Shown here piece by piece: positions 1 through 7,168 of a DNA stretch of 13,515 nt (position 1 is the stretch's first letter; each line of letters opens with the position of its first letter). A program made the position numbers and the translations under genes. This DNA is from Leucobacter sp. UBA1945. GTDB lineage: Bacteria; Actinomycetota; Actinomycetes; Actinomycetales; Microbacteriaceae. The stretch lies in contig DDEV01000020.1 in assembly GCA_002336855.1 (NCBI GenBank), positions 1 to 13,515 of the forward strand. Direction: 5' to 3'. The notes below the pieces were generated by a model, which saw only the letters and a program-made list of their open reading frames with translations, ran no database searches and was not told the origin of the DNA.

Positions 1-1306
1 GCTTCGTCGCTTGCAGCGCGAGCAGCACCAGCCCGAAGCCCGCGAGCACCGACGACAGCACCACCGCGAGCGAGAGCGGAGCGAGCAGGAGCGCGCCGCC
101 GACGAGCGGAAAGAGCAGAAACGCGGCGAGGGCTGCCGAGCCGAGCGACGCGAGCAGCAGCGGTTTGACCGCGGCCTGCCTTCGTGCGGCATCTTGCAGC
201 TCGAGCGGCGCGCCCATGACGCCGAGCGATCGCGAGATGTCGGCGCGGTCGAGAATCTGGGCGGCCTGGTTCACCCCGACGGTGCACGCCACCATCGCGA
301 AGGTGCCCACGACGACGATGAAGACACCGGTGCGGATGTCGGCGAGCAGGTACTGTTCTGGGCCAGAGAGGTCGGTGCTGTTCTGCGCCATTCCGAGCAG
401 CGCGATGCCCGCGCCTGCGAATACGGCGACGAAGCTTGCGACGGCGACGCCAGATACCTGTCGCCATGCGGCTCGGGGTGATTCGAGAATCGCCCTGGCC
501 CCGAGCAGCTGCGCCGGCTTTTGGGCCTTTCGGGCCTGCCTGCGGGCCAACATGCCGAGCACCCATGCGCCGATCACGTCTATGGCGAAGAGGGTGATGG
601 TGAGGGCGATGCCGAGTGCGGCGATCATCGCGGTGACGCCGCCGAGCGCCGAACCGAATGAGGCGAGGTTGCCCGTGACGAGGCTCGCCACGATCAGTCC
701 GACGACCGCGATGAGCGCGGGGAGCCACGGAATTGCCGGGGCATGCTGCTTCATCACCACGCCGAGTGGTGAGATGTTCACGCGCCTCAGGCTGAGGACC
801 GCGCTCGCCGTCGCGATGGCGGTCACCGCGAACACGACGGCGATGAGCCCCCAGGCTGGCAGCATGACCGCGGCCGCGCCGAGTGCCGAGCCCCTGAATG
901 GGATGAGGCCGATGAGCGGGGTCGCCGAGAGAGCGAGCAGCGCGCCAGCAATCGACCCGAGCAGGGCCGTCGCGGCGGCCTCGAGCACGGCGAGCACCGA
1001 GGTGTCGGCCGCGGTCGCTCCGAGCAGCCGCAGCGTCGCGAGGCGATGATCGCGCCTGCGCGCTGAAAGTTTCGCAGCGGCGCCGCCGAGCGAGATGAGC
1101 GGGATCCCCATCAGCACCAGCGCGATCACCGCGCATGCTTGGTACAGGCCGGCGAGCTCGTCGCCGTATGACCAGAAGCTCTGGGCGCCGCCGAGCACGA
1201 TGGCGAGCAGCGCGGTCACGCACGCGAAAGCGGTGGCAGGCAGCAGGATCGATCCCACGCCCTGCCTGCTCGGACGAGAGAGCAGAGAGAAGACGCGAAA
1301 GATCAC
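1..1306 (-). CDS. FtsX-like ABC transporter permease (3' end outside window)
   Basis: Membrane permease of an ABC exporter of the MacB/FtsX class, partner of the ATPase encoded just upstream. The minus-strand frame is open from a GTG at 1306-1304 to the window edge, about 435 residues. The GTG overlaps the ATPase stop (GTGA), and a GGAG lies about 8 bases before it, so the two are translationally coupled. The protein is rich in long hydrophobic stretches (for example LLPATAFACVTALLAIVL near the N terminus and ALIAVVGLIVASLV mid-protein). A cytoplasmic RRRDHRLATLRLLGAT segment follows, of the kind FtsX-like permeases carry beside their second membrane helix. A second half with another set of helices gives the usual duplicated layout. 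The end of the visible part (a long Leu/Ala/Val helix, then a Lys) looks close to the natural C terminus, so probably only a few residues are missing. The substrate cannot be told; lipids, peptides or antibiotics are typical for the family. Confidence 0.85.
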   Translation of the reverse strand, partial: MIFRVFSLLSRPSRQGVGSILLPATAFACVTALLAIVLGGAQSFWSYGDELAGLYQACAVIALVLMGIPLISLGGAAAKLSARRRDHRLATLRLLGATAADTSVLAVLEAAATALLGSIAGALLALSATPLIGLIPFRGSALGAAAVMLPAWGLIAVVFAVTAIATASAVLSLRRVNISPLGVVMKQHAPAIPWLPALIAVVGLIVASLVTGNLASFGSALGGVTAMIAALGIALTITLFAIDVIGAWVLGMLARRQARKAQKPAQLLGARAILESPRAAWRQVSGVAVASFVAVFAGAGIALLGMAQNSTDLSGPEQYLLADIRTGVFIVVVGTFAMVACTVGVNQAAQILDRADISRSLGVMGAPLELQDAARRQAAVKPLLLASLGSAALAAFLLFPLVGGALLLAPLSLAVVLSSVLAGFGLVLLALQATK

Positions 1307-2067
1307 CGGGCTGCTCCGTTCTGAACCTGCGGTGCCGCGGGGATCCAGGCCGCGGGATGCTGCGGATCAGCCTGTTGCTGTGTCGCCCGCCGGGCCTCGC
1401 TGTCGGCGACGATGCGCCCGTCTCGCACCGAGATGACGCGCTGGCAGCGGGCCGCGACCGTAGCATCGTGCGTCACCATCACGAGCGTGCGGCCCTGCGC
1501 AACGGTTGACGCGAGCAGCGCGTCCATGACCTCAGACGAGGTGGTCGAATCGAGCGCACCGGTCGGCTCGTCGGCGAAGACCACGCGCGCTCCGGTGACC
1601 TGGGCGCGCGCGATCGCGACCCGCTGCGCCTGCCCGCCTGAGAGCTCACCGATGCGGCGATCCTCGAGCCCGGCCAATCCGAGCGTCGCAAGCGCGTGTG
1701 CGGCAGGGGCGATCGATTCGTTCTTCGAACGGCCCTGCAACATCAGCGCGAGCGCGACGTTCTCGATTGCGGTGAGCTCGGGCATGAGCAGGCCCTGCTG
1801 AAACACGAAGCCGAACTGGTCGCGGCGCAGGCGGCTGCGCTCGCGGTCGCCCACCGAGCTGATCGCCGTGCCCTCGAATGAGACCGTGCCCGAGTCGGGC
1901 AGCAGAATACCGGCGAGAACGTGCAACAGCGTCGTCTTGCCCGAACCCGAGGCGCCCATGATGGCGGTCGAGGTGCCGGGCGCGATTTCGAGCGAAACGC
2001 CGTCGAGGGCGCGGGTTGATCCGTAGTGTTTCGTGAGCAGGCTTGCCTGCAGGGCCGGTGTGTTCAT
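1303..2067 (-). CDS. ABC transporter ATP-binding protein, LolD/MacB type
   Basis: Nucleotide-binding subunit that powers the FtsX-like permease encoded next to it, at the inner face of the cytoplasmic membrane. All ABC ATPase motifs are present. Counting from the ATG at 2067: Walker A GASGSGKTT (38-46), Q-loop FVFQQG (88-92), signature LSGGQAQR (142-149), Walker B VVFADEP (162-168) followed by TGALDS, and the switch histidine in MVTHD (His200). FADEPTGALDS is typical of the LolD/MacB/FtsE branch. The C-terminal tail (about residues 226-254, many Gln, Pro and Ala) is not conserved. The start is uncertain: the frame stays open to ATGs at 2103 and 2133. I chose 2067 because family homology begins there (MNTPALQASLLTKHYG) and a GAAGG lies just before it, although very close. 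The stop overlaps the permease GTG start. Length is 254 residues, normal for the family. Confidence 0.9.
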   Translation of the reverse strand: MNTPALQASLLTKHYGSTRALDGVSLEIAPGTSTAIMGASGSGKTTLLHVLAGILLPDSGTVSFEGTAISSVGDRERSRLRRDQFGFVFQQGLLMPELTAIENVALALMLQGRSKNESIAPAAHALATLGLAGLEDRRIGELSGGQAQRVAIARAQVTGARVVFADEPTGALDSTTSSEVMDALLASTVAQGRTLVMVTHDATVAARCQRVISVRDGRIVADSEARRATQQQADPQHPAAWIPAAPQVQNGAAR

Positions 2068-2205
2068 ACCTTCGAGTCTGCGCTGCCGATCGGGCAGTGT
2101 CATCGGCCGCGGGTACCGTTTGTGTCGTACCATCGGCTGATTCGCTTGTCTGCTTTGCCGTGAAGTCGAGGATCAGCCACCGCCTCTGCTGTCAGATGTC
2201 GCAGC

Positions 2206-2211
2206 TAGGGT
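2206..2211 (+). promoter_or_regulatory. -10-like TAGGGT box for leaderless ATPase gene
   Basis: TANNNT lies 6 bases before the ATG at 2218, the usual distance from a -10 box to +1 when transcription starts at the start codon. No good -35 is visible. Confidence 0.4.
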
Positions 2212-2217
2212 GAAGCC

Positions 2218-2994
2218 ATGAGCGCCGACTGGAGAGATGACCCGCGACCGATTCGCGCGGTCGGGGTGTTTCAAGACGCCGTGATCGATGAGAACGCGTG
2301 GCCGGCAAGGATTCCCGCGGTGCGAGAGTTTCTTCGCGTCGCCCGTTCAGGTCCGCCCTTCGGCGGGTGGGAGTTCTCGTCGGGTGTGACGTTTCTTGTC
2401 GGCGAGAACGGCTCGGGCAAGTCGACCCTCATCGAAGGGATCGCCGAGGCCGCGGGCCTGCCGCCCGAAGGGGGCACGGCGAACGGTGGGGCGAGGACCA
2501 GGCGCACCGAGTCTGGGCTCGGGCAGTGGCTGAAGGTGCAGCGGGGGCTCGGCGCTGCGAAGGGCGAGTTCTTTCTGCGCGCCGAAACGATGCACGGCTA
2601 TTACAGCTGGCTCGAAGATCTGCCGCAGCAAGCTGGTCCAAGCCTGCATCGCCTCAGCCACGGCGAATCGTTCAACGCCCTGCTCGACGAGAAGCTCGAT
2701 CACGAGCGGTACGTGACCGGCCTGGCGATCCTCGACGAGCCCGAGGCGGCGCTGTCGTTCAACTCGACACTGCGATGGCTCGCGAGCCTCGACCGAATGC
2801 GTTCGCGGGGCACGCAGGTGATCTGCGCCACACACTCGCCTGTGCTGGCCTCGTTGCCCGGCGCCACCATACTTGAACTCGGCGAATGGGGCATTCGCGA
2901 GACGAGCTGGGAAGACCTCGAGCTTGTATACCACCACCGCTCGTACCTGCAATCGCCAGGGCGCTACCTGCGTCATCTCCTCGACGCGGAGTAG
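2218..2994 (+). CDS. Stand-alone AAA/ABC-like ATPase
   Basis: A 258-residue soluble ATPase with an ABC-style head but no transporter partner. Visible motifs: Walker A GENGSGKST (62-70), an ABC-like signature LSHGES (146-151), Walker B LAILDEPEAALS (169-180) with the catalytic Glu after Asp, and a switch histidine in CATHSPVL (His206). No membrane segments or coiled-coil insert are seen. This combination, with DEPEAALS rather than DEPTxxLD, matches the predicted-ATPase group often called AAA_21/AAA_23 or COG3910, whose function is generally unknown. The start ATG follows a TAGGGT box by 6 bases, consistent with a leaderless mRNA; the same bases contain a weak AGGG that could act as a ribosome site. 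It diverges from the ABC exporter pair across the gap 2068-2217. No nuclease, TOPRIM or toxin gene adjoins it, so there is no support for a defence role. Confidence 0.85.
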   Translation: MSADWRDDPRPIRAVGVFQDAVIDENAWPARIPAVREFLRVARSGPPFGGWEFSSGVTFLVGENGSGKSTLIEGIAEAAGLPPEGGTANGGARTRRTESGLGQWLKVQRGLGAAKGEFFLRAETMHGYYSWLEDLPQQAGPSLHRLSHGESFNALLDEKLDHERYVTGLAILDEPEAALSFNSTLRWLASLDRMRSRGTQVICATHSPVLASLPGATILELGEWGIRETSWEDLELVYHHRSYLQSPGRYLRHLLDAE

Positions 2995-3043
2995 TGCCGC
3001 GAAAGAATCAGGTAGCTCACTAGCGCCGCCCAGGCGAAGCCAT

Positions 3044-3049
3044 TAGCTT
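3044..3049 (+). promoter_or_regulatory. -10-like TAGCTT box for leaderless lipoprotein gene
   Basis: TAGCTT ends 6 bases before the ATG at 3056, and no purine-rich ribosome site is present between them. A leaderless transcript explains the missing Shine-Dalgarno sequence. Confidence 0.45.
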
Positions 3050-3055
3050 TAGTGC

Positions 3056-3763
3056 ATGGGCACTACTCGTAGATCGATTGCTGGGGCGCTACTTCTCGGA
3101 GTGGCGATTGCGCTGAGCGGTTGCGCCGCTGAGAACCCAAAAGACGACAGCCAGGTCACCGCACCCGAAGGCGGCGAATCGTCCACTGGGATGGAGGCCG
3201 CGTGGCTTGACGGCGGTCGAATGATCGGGGTAATTACGCAGGGGTCGTCGAGCTGTGTGCCATTCGCGGAGGACGTTACGGCGAAGGGCCAGGAAGTCAC
3301 CGTGACCCTCAGCGACACGATCGAGGGGCAAGAGGATCGACCGTGCACCGCCGACTACACGGCGCGCGCCTCGGCCGTTGGTGTGCCCGAGGGTGTAGAC
3401 CCTCGTGAAGATGTCACGATCCACGTGAACTACGGTGATCAGAAAACGTCGATCGAACTCGACGGTGAGAGCGGCTTGACGGGCGCACCAGGCACCCCGA
3501 CCGACTACCTGCCGAGTGCGGCATGGGTGCAAGACGATCATGGGATCGTGCTCTTGACCTGGGGATCGTCGACCTGTCTGCCAGTCATTGGGCAGGTAGA
3601 CGAGACCGATACCGCGATCACCGTGAACTTCAACACGATTGATGGCGCCTGCACAATGGATATGGTGCCGCGCCTGACGATGATCGGCCTGGCCGATAAG
3701 AACGACGACCGCACTTTGACGCTCGTCGGTGGTGGGCTCGACGGGGCAGTGACTGTGATCTGA
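3056..3763 (+). CDS. Secreted lipoprotein with two tandem cysteine-paired repeats
   Basis: A 235-residue hypothetical lipoprotein; I do not recognise a named family. The N terminus (MGTTRRS, hydrophobic stretch 9-20, then LSGC with Cys23) is a clear type II signal peptide and lipobox, so the mature protein should be anchored on the outer face of the membrane. After an acidic, Ser/Gly-rich linker (about 24-46) come two copies of one domain, about residues 48-125 and 155-224. Each begins with AAW, has a GSS(S/T)C(V/L)P motif, and has a second cysteine followed by a T/M-D pair. The pairs are Cys67/Cys97 and Cys174/Cys199, each likely a disulfide. The duplication is old, as the copies are clearly diverged. 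The ATG at 3056 sits 6 bases after TAGCTT with no Shine-Dalgarno sequence, so it is probably leaderless; a GTG at 3052 is out of frame. It stands alone between a terminator-like hairpin and the ATPase gene. Confidence 0.85.
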   Translation: MGTTRRSIAGALLLGVAIALSGCAAENPKDDSQVTAPEGGESSTGMEAAWLDGGRMIGVITQGSSSCVPFAEDVTAKGQEVTVTLSDTIEGQEDRPCTADYTARASAVGVPEGVDPREDVTIHVNYGDQKTSIELDGESGLTGAPGTPTDYLPSAAWVQDDHGIVLLTWGSSTCLPVIGQVDETDTAITVNFNTIDGACTMDMVPRLTMIGLADKNDDRTLTLVGGGLDGAVTVI

Positions 3764-3773
3764 ACTGGTCTCG

Positions 3774-3796
3774 CGCCCGGAGCCGCCTCTGGGGCG
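3774..3796 (+). terminator. Hairpin terminator candidate between lipoprotein gene and tyrS
   Basis: CGCCCGGAG (3774-3782), loop CCGC, then CTCTGGGGCG (3787-3796). The arms pair over 9 positions with one G·U pair and one bulged G. Only a short run of T (3797-3799) follows. It begins 10 bases after the lipoprotein stop codon and ends before the tyrS -10 box, as a terminator should. Confidence 0.5.
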
Positions 3797-3817
3797 TTTG
3801 GTGCCTTCGGCAGGGGA

Positions 3818-3823
3818 TACGAT
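3818..3823 (+). promoter_or_regulatory. -10-like TACGAT box for tyrS
   Basis: TACGAT lies 7 bases before GTG 3831 and supports that start over the TTG at 3798, which would lie upstream of the promoter. The upstream -35 is not recognisable. Confidence 0.45.
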
Positions 3824-3830
3824 TGAAGAC

Positions 3831-5144
3831 GTGTCTGTAACTAATGAACGAGCCGAGATCATGTCGGCCCAGCGCAATGACGACAGCTTCGCGACCCTTT
3901 GGGACGAGCTCGAGTGGCGCGGGCTGGTGCACGTATCGACCGATCCCGAGGCGCTCAGCGAGCTGCTCGAGGGCGCTCCGTTCACCTATTACTGCGGCTT
4001 CGACCCGACCGCTCCCAGCCTGCACCTCGGCAACCTTGTGCAGCTGCTGCTGCTGCGTCGGCTCCAGCTGAAGGGGCACAAGCCCCTCGGCCTCGTCGGT
4101 GGCTCGACCGGTCTGATCGGTGATCCTCGCCCGACCGCCGAGCGCACCCTGAACAGTCGCGAGACCGTTGAAGAGTGGGTGACACGCCTGCAGGCGCAGG
4201 TGTCGCGGTTTCTCTCGAACGAGGGCGAGAACGCGGTGCGCCTCGTCAACAACCTCGACTGGACCGCCCCGCTGAGCGCGATCGACTTCTTGCGCGAGAT
4301 CGGCAAGCACTTCCGCGTCGGCACGATGCTTAAGAAAGACGCGGTTGCGGCGCGACTGAACTCCGATGAGGGCATCAGCTACACCGAGTTCAGCTACCAG
4401 ATTCTGCAGGGCTTCGACTTTCTCGAGCTCTTTCGTCAGTACGACTGTAAGCTGCAGTCGGGTGGCAGCGACCAGTGGGGCAACCTGACGAGCGGCACCG
4501 ACCTCATTCGCAAGGTCGAAGGGCAGTCGGCGCACGCCATCGGCACCCCGCTCATCACGAACTCTGATGGCACCAAGTTCGGCAAGAGCGAGGGCAACGC
4601 GATCTGGCTCGACGCCGAGATGTGCTCGCCGTACCGCTTCTACCAGTTCTGGCTCAACCAGGCCGACGCCGACGTAATCGACAGGCTGAAGGTGTTTACC
4701 TTCTTGACCCGCGCCGAGATCGAGGAGTACGAGCGTCTGGTGGCAGAAGAGCCATTCCGTCGGGCGGCTCAGAAGCGCCTCGCTCTCGAGGTGACGACGC
4801 TCGTGCATGGCTCGACCGCAGTAGACGCGGCGATCCTCGCCTCCGAGGCGCTGTTCGGTCAAGGCGACCTCGCGGCGCTCGACGCGGCGACCCTCGAAGC
4901 CGCACTCGACGAGCTGCCCGGCGCAAGCGGCACTGCCGGCGCCTCGATCGCGCAGTTGCTGGTCGACGCGGGGCTCGTGCAGAGCCTCGGCGAGGCGCGA
5001 CGCGCGATCAAACAGGGCGGCGTCTACGTGAACAACGCCCAGGTCGAGGCCGAAGACGCGGTGCTCGAGGCTGACCAGCTTCTGCACGGCAGCTTTGCTG
5101 TGCTGCGCCGAGGCAAGAAGACGCTTGCCGCGGTGCGCGCGTAA
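3831..5144 (+). CDS. tyrS: Tyrosyl-tRNA synthetase
   Basis: Charges tRNA(Tyr) with tyrosine using ATP, in the cytoplasm. It is a class I synthetase: the HIGH motif appears as HLGN (residues 65-68 from the GTG start) and the KMSKS motif as KFGKS (249-253). Other family landmarks are YCGFDPTAPSLHLGN, GGSTGLIGDP and SGGSDQWGNLTSG, the tyrosine-binding region typical of bacterial TyrRS. An S4-like RNA-binding domain fills the C terminus (about 373-434, ending in VLRRGKKTLAAV). The length, 437 residues, is slightly long for the family. The start is a choice: GTG at 3831 lies 7 bases after TACGAT, as expected for a leaderless mRNA. An ATG at 3861 would also fit the family N terminus, and the frame is open to a TTG at 3798 that falls beside the hairpin at 3774-3796. 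The leader is too short for a T-box, so none is expected. Confidence 0.95.
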   Translation: MSVTNERAEIMSAQRNDDSFATLWDELEWRGLVHVSTDPEALSELLEGAPFTYYCGFDPTAPSLHLGNLVQLLLLRRLQLKGHKPLGLVGGSTGLIGDPRPTAERTLNSRETVEEWVTRLQAQVSRFLSNEGENAVRLVNNLDWTAPLSAIDFLREIGKHFRVGTMLKKDAVAARLNSDEGISYTEFSYQILQGFDFLELFRQYDCKLQSGGSDQWGNLTSGTDLIRKVEGQSAHAIGTPLITNSDGTKFGKSEGNAIWLDAEMCSPYRFYQFWLNQADADVIDRLKVFTFLTRAEIEEYERLVAEEPFRRAAQKRLALEVTTLVHGSTAVDAAILASEALFGQGDLAALDAATLEAALDELPGASGTAGASIAQLLVDAGLVQSLGEARRAIKQGGVYVNNAQVEAEDAVLEADQLLHGSFAVLRRGKKTLAAVRA

Positions 5145-5237
5145 CTTCCGAGAGCGTCGCTTCCTCGCAGGCCGCTTCGTCGCCCGTAACCTTCTGACGG
5201 GTTCGCTGCGAGACCCGCGGCGAAGCCAGCAGGGGAG

Positions 5238-5243
5238 TAGCGT
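5238..5243 (+). promoter_or_regulatory. -10-like TAGCGT box for FMN-binding protein gene
   Basis: TAGCGT ends 6 bases before the ATG at 5250. The rest of the gap after tyrS (5145-5237) holds only a weak hairpin near 5198-5217 without a T run. Confidence 0.35.
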
Positions 5244-5249
5244 GGGGGC

Positions 5250-6068
5250 ATGAGCGAGGATCTTGCTGATACCCATCGAGTGATCGAGCCGAGCGTGCTC
5301 TACCTGGGCACTCCTGCGTACCTGGTGGCGACCCGCAATCCAGACGGCACCCCGAACCTTGCGCCCGCATCGAGCCACTTTGCGCTCGGCCGCACGATCG
5401 TGCTCGGTCTCGAAGAAGGAGGGCAATCCCTCGACAACGTGCGCAGACACCCCGAACTGACGGTCAATTTTCCGTCTGCCTCGCAGTGGCAGCACGTCGA
5501 GCGTCTGGCCGGGGTGACGGGGCGCGACCCGGTGCCGGCTGAGAAAGTCGGGGCGTACGAGTTCGAGCCGCATAAGTTCGAGCGTGCCGGGCTCACCCCG
5601 GTGGCCTCTCAGCTGGTCGACGTGCCGCGCGTGGCAGAGGCACCGATTCAGCTCGAGGCGCGCGTGCGTCGGGTTACCGAGGCCGTCACCGGCGAGTTCG
5701 GCATGGTCGAGGCCGAAGTCGTCAGGGTGCATGCCGCGCGTGAGATCACGGTGGAAGGTACTGACCACTTCGACCCAGAGGCCTGGCACCCGCTCATCTA
5801 CGCCTATCGACACTTCTACGATCGCGGTGTCGAGGTGGGATGGACGCGCAAGACGCCGTTCGCGGTGATGCCCGACCCGGTCGAACGATGGGAGCTCTCG
5901 GGTGGCACATGGCGAGTTGTTTCTTTCGCCGAGGATCGCGCCACCGTCGAGTTGCTTCGCTGCGATGGCGGCGAGATCGCCGAGGTGCTGACGCTGCGCG
6001 AGCCCCGCGAGCTTCGCTGGGCAGCGGTGCAAGCCATTGTTGGGCGGGGCGCACACTCGTCGGGCTGA
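5250..6068 (+). CDS. Flavin reductase-like FMN-binding split-barrel protein with C-terminal extension
   Basis: A 272-residue protein whose first about 205 residues resemble the flavin-reductase-like (DIM6/NTAB) FMN-binding split barrel. They include VLYLGTPAYLVATRNPDGTPNLAPASSHFAL, then GLEEGGQSLDNVRRHPELTVNFPS, the region that contacts FMN and begins the dimer interface, and EAPIQLEARVRRV near the end of the barrel. Such proteins bind FMN and reduce flavins or other small substrates with NAD(P)H; the substrate here is unknown. Residues about 211-258 form an extra module (starting ERWELSGGTWRVV, with VELLRCDGGEIAEVL) that is not part of the barrel and looks like a small separate beta domain. 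The ATG follows TAGCGT by 6 bases; a distant AGGGGAG (5231-5237) is 12 bases away, so a leaderless start is as likely as a classical one. It is transcribed in the same direction as tyrS after a 105-base gap and is probably independent of it. Confidence 0.75.
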   Translation: MSEDLADTHRVIEPSVLYLGTPAYLVATRNPDGTPNLAPASSHFALGRTIVLGLEEGGQSLDNVRRHPELTVNFPSASQWQHVERLAGVTGRDPVPAEKVGAYEFEPHKFERAGLTPVASQLVDVPRVAEAPIQLEARVRRVTEAVTGEFGMVEAEVVRVHAAREITVEGTDHFDPEAWHPLIYAYRHFYDRGVEVGWTRKTPFAVMPDPVERWELSGGTWRVVSFAEDRATVELLRCDGGEIAEVLTLREPRELRWAAVQAIVGRGAHSSG

Positions 6069-6110
6069 AGGCAAACCGGATCGCAGGTCGGCCGGGTCGA
6101 ATCATCCTGG

Positions 6111-6138
6111 GGGCGAATAATTCTGGTTGAATTCACCC
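6111..6138. promoter_or_regulatory. Inverted repeat upstream of ureohydrolase gene, candidate operator
   Basis: GGGCGAAT (6111-6118) and ATTCACCC (6131-6138) form an inverted repeat with one mismatch around 12 bases. Inside it, AATTC-TGGTT-GAATT (6119-6133) is a perfect shorter one, and GTTGAATTCAC (6126-6136) contains the 8-base palindrome TGAATTCA. Related sequence occurs in the PucR/symporter gap and after 13352. It lies about 80 bases before the GTG at 6217, a normal place for a regulator site. The rest of the 6069-6216 gap holds a weak promoter candidate, TTGCAG (6171-6176) and CATAGA (6194-6199) with 17 bases between, and the ribosome site. Confidence 0.5.
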
Positions 6139-6216
6139 TGGACTTTGTGTCGCGCGCGGGTGTTTCATGGTTGCAGCGGTGCGAGCCGTATTTCATAGAC
6201 GATAGAGGAGTGACAC

Positions 6217-7164
6217 GTGACCGAGCACACGCCCCAGGGGCCCGTCGATGCGAGCAAGACTCCGCGCTACGCGGGCATCGCCACTTTCGCAAAACTTCCT
6301 CGCATTGAAGACGTGCCGTCGGCCGACATCGCGATCGTCGGGGCTCCGTTCGACAGCGGCGTCAGTTTTCGCCCGGGCGCTCGGTTCGGCCCGAGCCACG
6401 TGCGCGAGGCTTCGCGGCTGCTGCGCCCATACAACCCGGCACAGGACGCGTCGCCGTTCGAGCTCAAGCAGGTTGTTGATGCGGGCGACATCTCGATCAA
6501 CCCCTTCGATCTGACCGAGGCCGTGAACGCGGTCGAAGCCGCGGCGACCGAGCTCGGCGAGCGGGTCGACAAGATCGTCACGATCGGTGGCGACCACACG
6601 ATCGCGCTGCCGCTGCTTCGCGCAATCAACAAGAAGCATGGCCCGGTAGCGGTGCTGCACTTCGACGCGCACCTCGACACCTGGGACACCTACTTCGGCG
6701 CCCCCACCACGCACGGCACCCCGTTCCGCCGGGCGTCAGAAGAGGGCCTCATTGATATGACCGCGTCGATGCACGGCGGCATCCGCGGCCCGCTCTACGG
6801 CAAGCAAGACCTCGAAGACGACGCCATGCTGGGCTTCCAGATCGTGACGACTGAGTACGTCGAAGAGCACGGTGTGCCCGCTGCCCTCGAACGCATTCGC
6901 AACCGTGTCGGCGACAAGCCCCTCTACATCTCGATCGATATCGATGTGCTCGATCCAGCGCACGCTCCAGGCACCGGCACCCCCGAGGCGGGCGGTCTTA
7001 CCAGCCGAGAGCTACTGCGGATTCTGCGCGGCCTCGCAGACCTCAACATCGTTGGCGCAGATGTCGTAGAGGTTGCGCCCGCCTACGACCACGCGCAGAT
7101 CACGGCGGTCGCCGCGAGCCATGTCGTATACGAACTCGTGACCGCGATGGCCGCTCGCGGCTGA
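6217..7164 (+). CDS. speB: Agmatinase-family ureohydrolase (agmatinase or guanidinobutyrase)
   Basis: A binuclear manganese amidinohydrolase that splits a guanidino compound into urea and an amine. The metal ligands are all visible: GGDHT (His127), HFDAHLDTWD (Asp150, His152, Asp154) and SIDIDVLDPAHAPGTGTPE (Asp241, Asp243). Also present are THGTPF with His166 and VEVAP with Glu286 at the active-site end. The length, 315 residues, is normal. The family contains agmatinase, 4-guanidinobutyrase, guanidinopropionase and relatives that cannot be separated by motif alone. The neighbours (ThDP decarboxylase, 2-hydroxyacid dehydrogenase, symporter, PucR regulator) favour a catabolic guanidino-acid substrate over polyamine synthesis, so the speB symbol is by family only. 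The start is GTG at 6217 with AGAGGAG at 6204-6210, a strong ribosome site. The upstream region carries the inverted repeats proposed as PucR operators. The stop is 4 bases from the stop of the converging PucR gene. Confidence 0.9.
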   Translation: MTEHTPQGPVDASKTPRYAGIATFAKLPRIEDVPSADIAIVGAPFDSGVSFRPGARFGPSHVREASRLLRPYNPAQDASPFELKQVVDAGDISINPFDLTEAVNAVEAAATELGERVDKIVTIGGDHTIALPLLRAINKKHGPVAVLHFDAHLDTWDTYFGAPTTHGTPFRRASEEGLIDMTASMHGGIRGPLYGKQDLEDDAMLGFQIVTTEYVEEHGVPAALERIRNRVGDKPLYISIDIDVLDPAHAPGTGTPEAGGLTSRELLRILRGLADLNIVGADVVEVAPAYDHAQITAVAASHVVYELVTAMAARG

Positions 7165-7168
7165 GCAC

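Noticed and set aside
11..1049. Plus-strand open frames over the first kilobase
   Set aside because: They oppose the permease frame, which is continuous, hydrophobic and coupled to the ATPase; the plus-strand frames are compositional shadows.
2218..2994. Anti-phage defence system based on the AAA ATPase
   Set aside because: No TOPRIM, nuclease, protease, reverse transcriptase or toxin partner is adjacent; neighbours are an ABC exporter and a lipoprotein.
3764..3830. T-box leader before tyrS
   Set aside because: The space between the preceding hairpin and the start codon is under 40 bases, far too short for a T-box, and no T-box sequence is seen.
3630..6074. Very long open frame on the minus strand (814 codons) opposite tyrS and the FMN protein gene
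   Set aside because: It is the antisense shadow of two well-supported genes. It crosses both genes and the gap between them, is rich in Arg/His/Leu without domain motifs, and arises from the GC-rich third positions.
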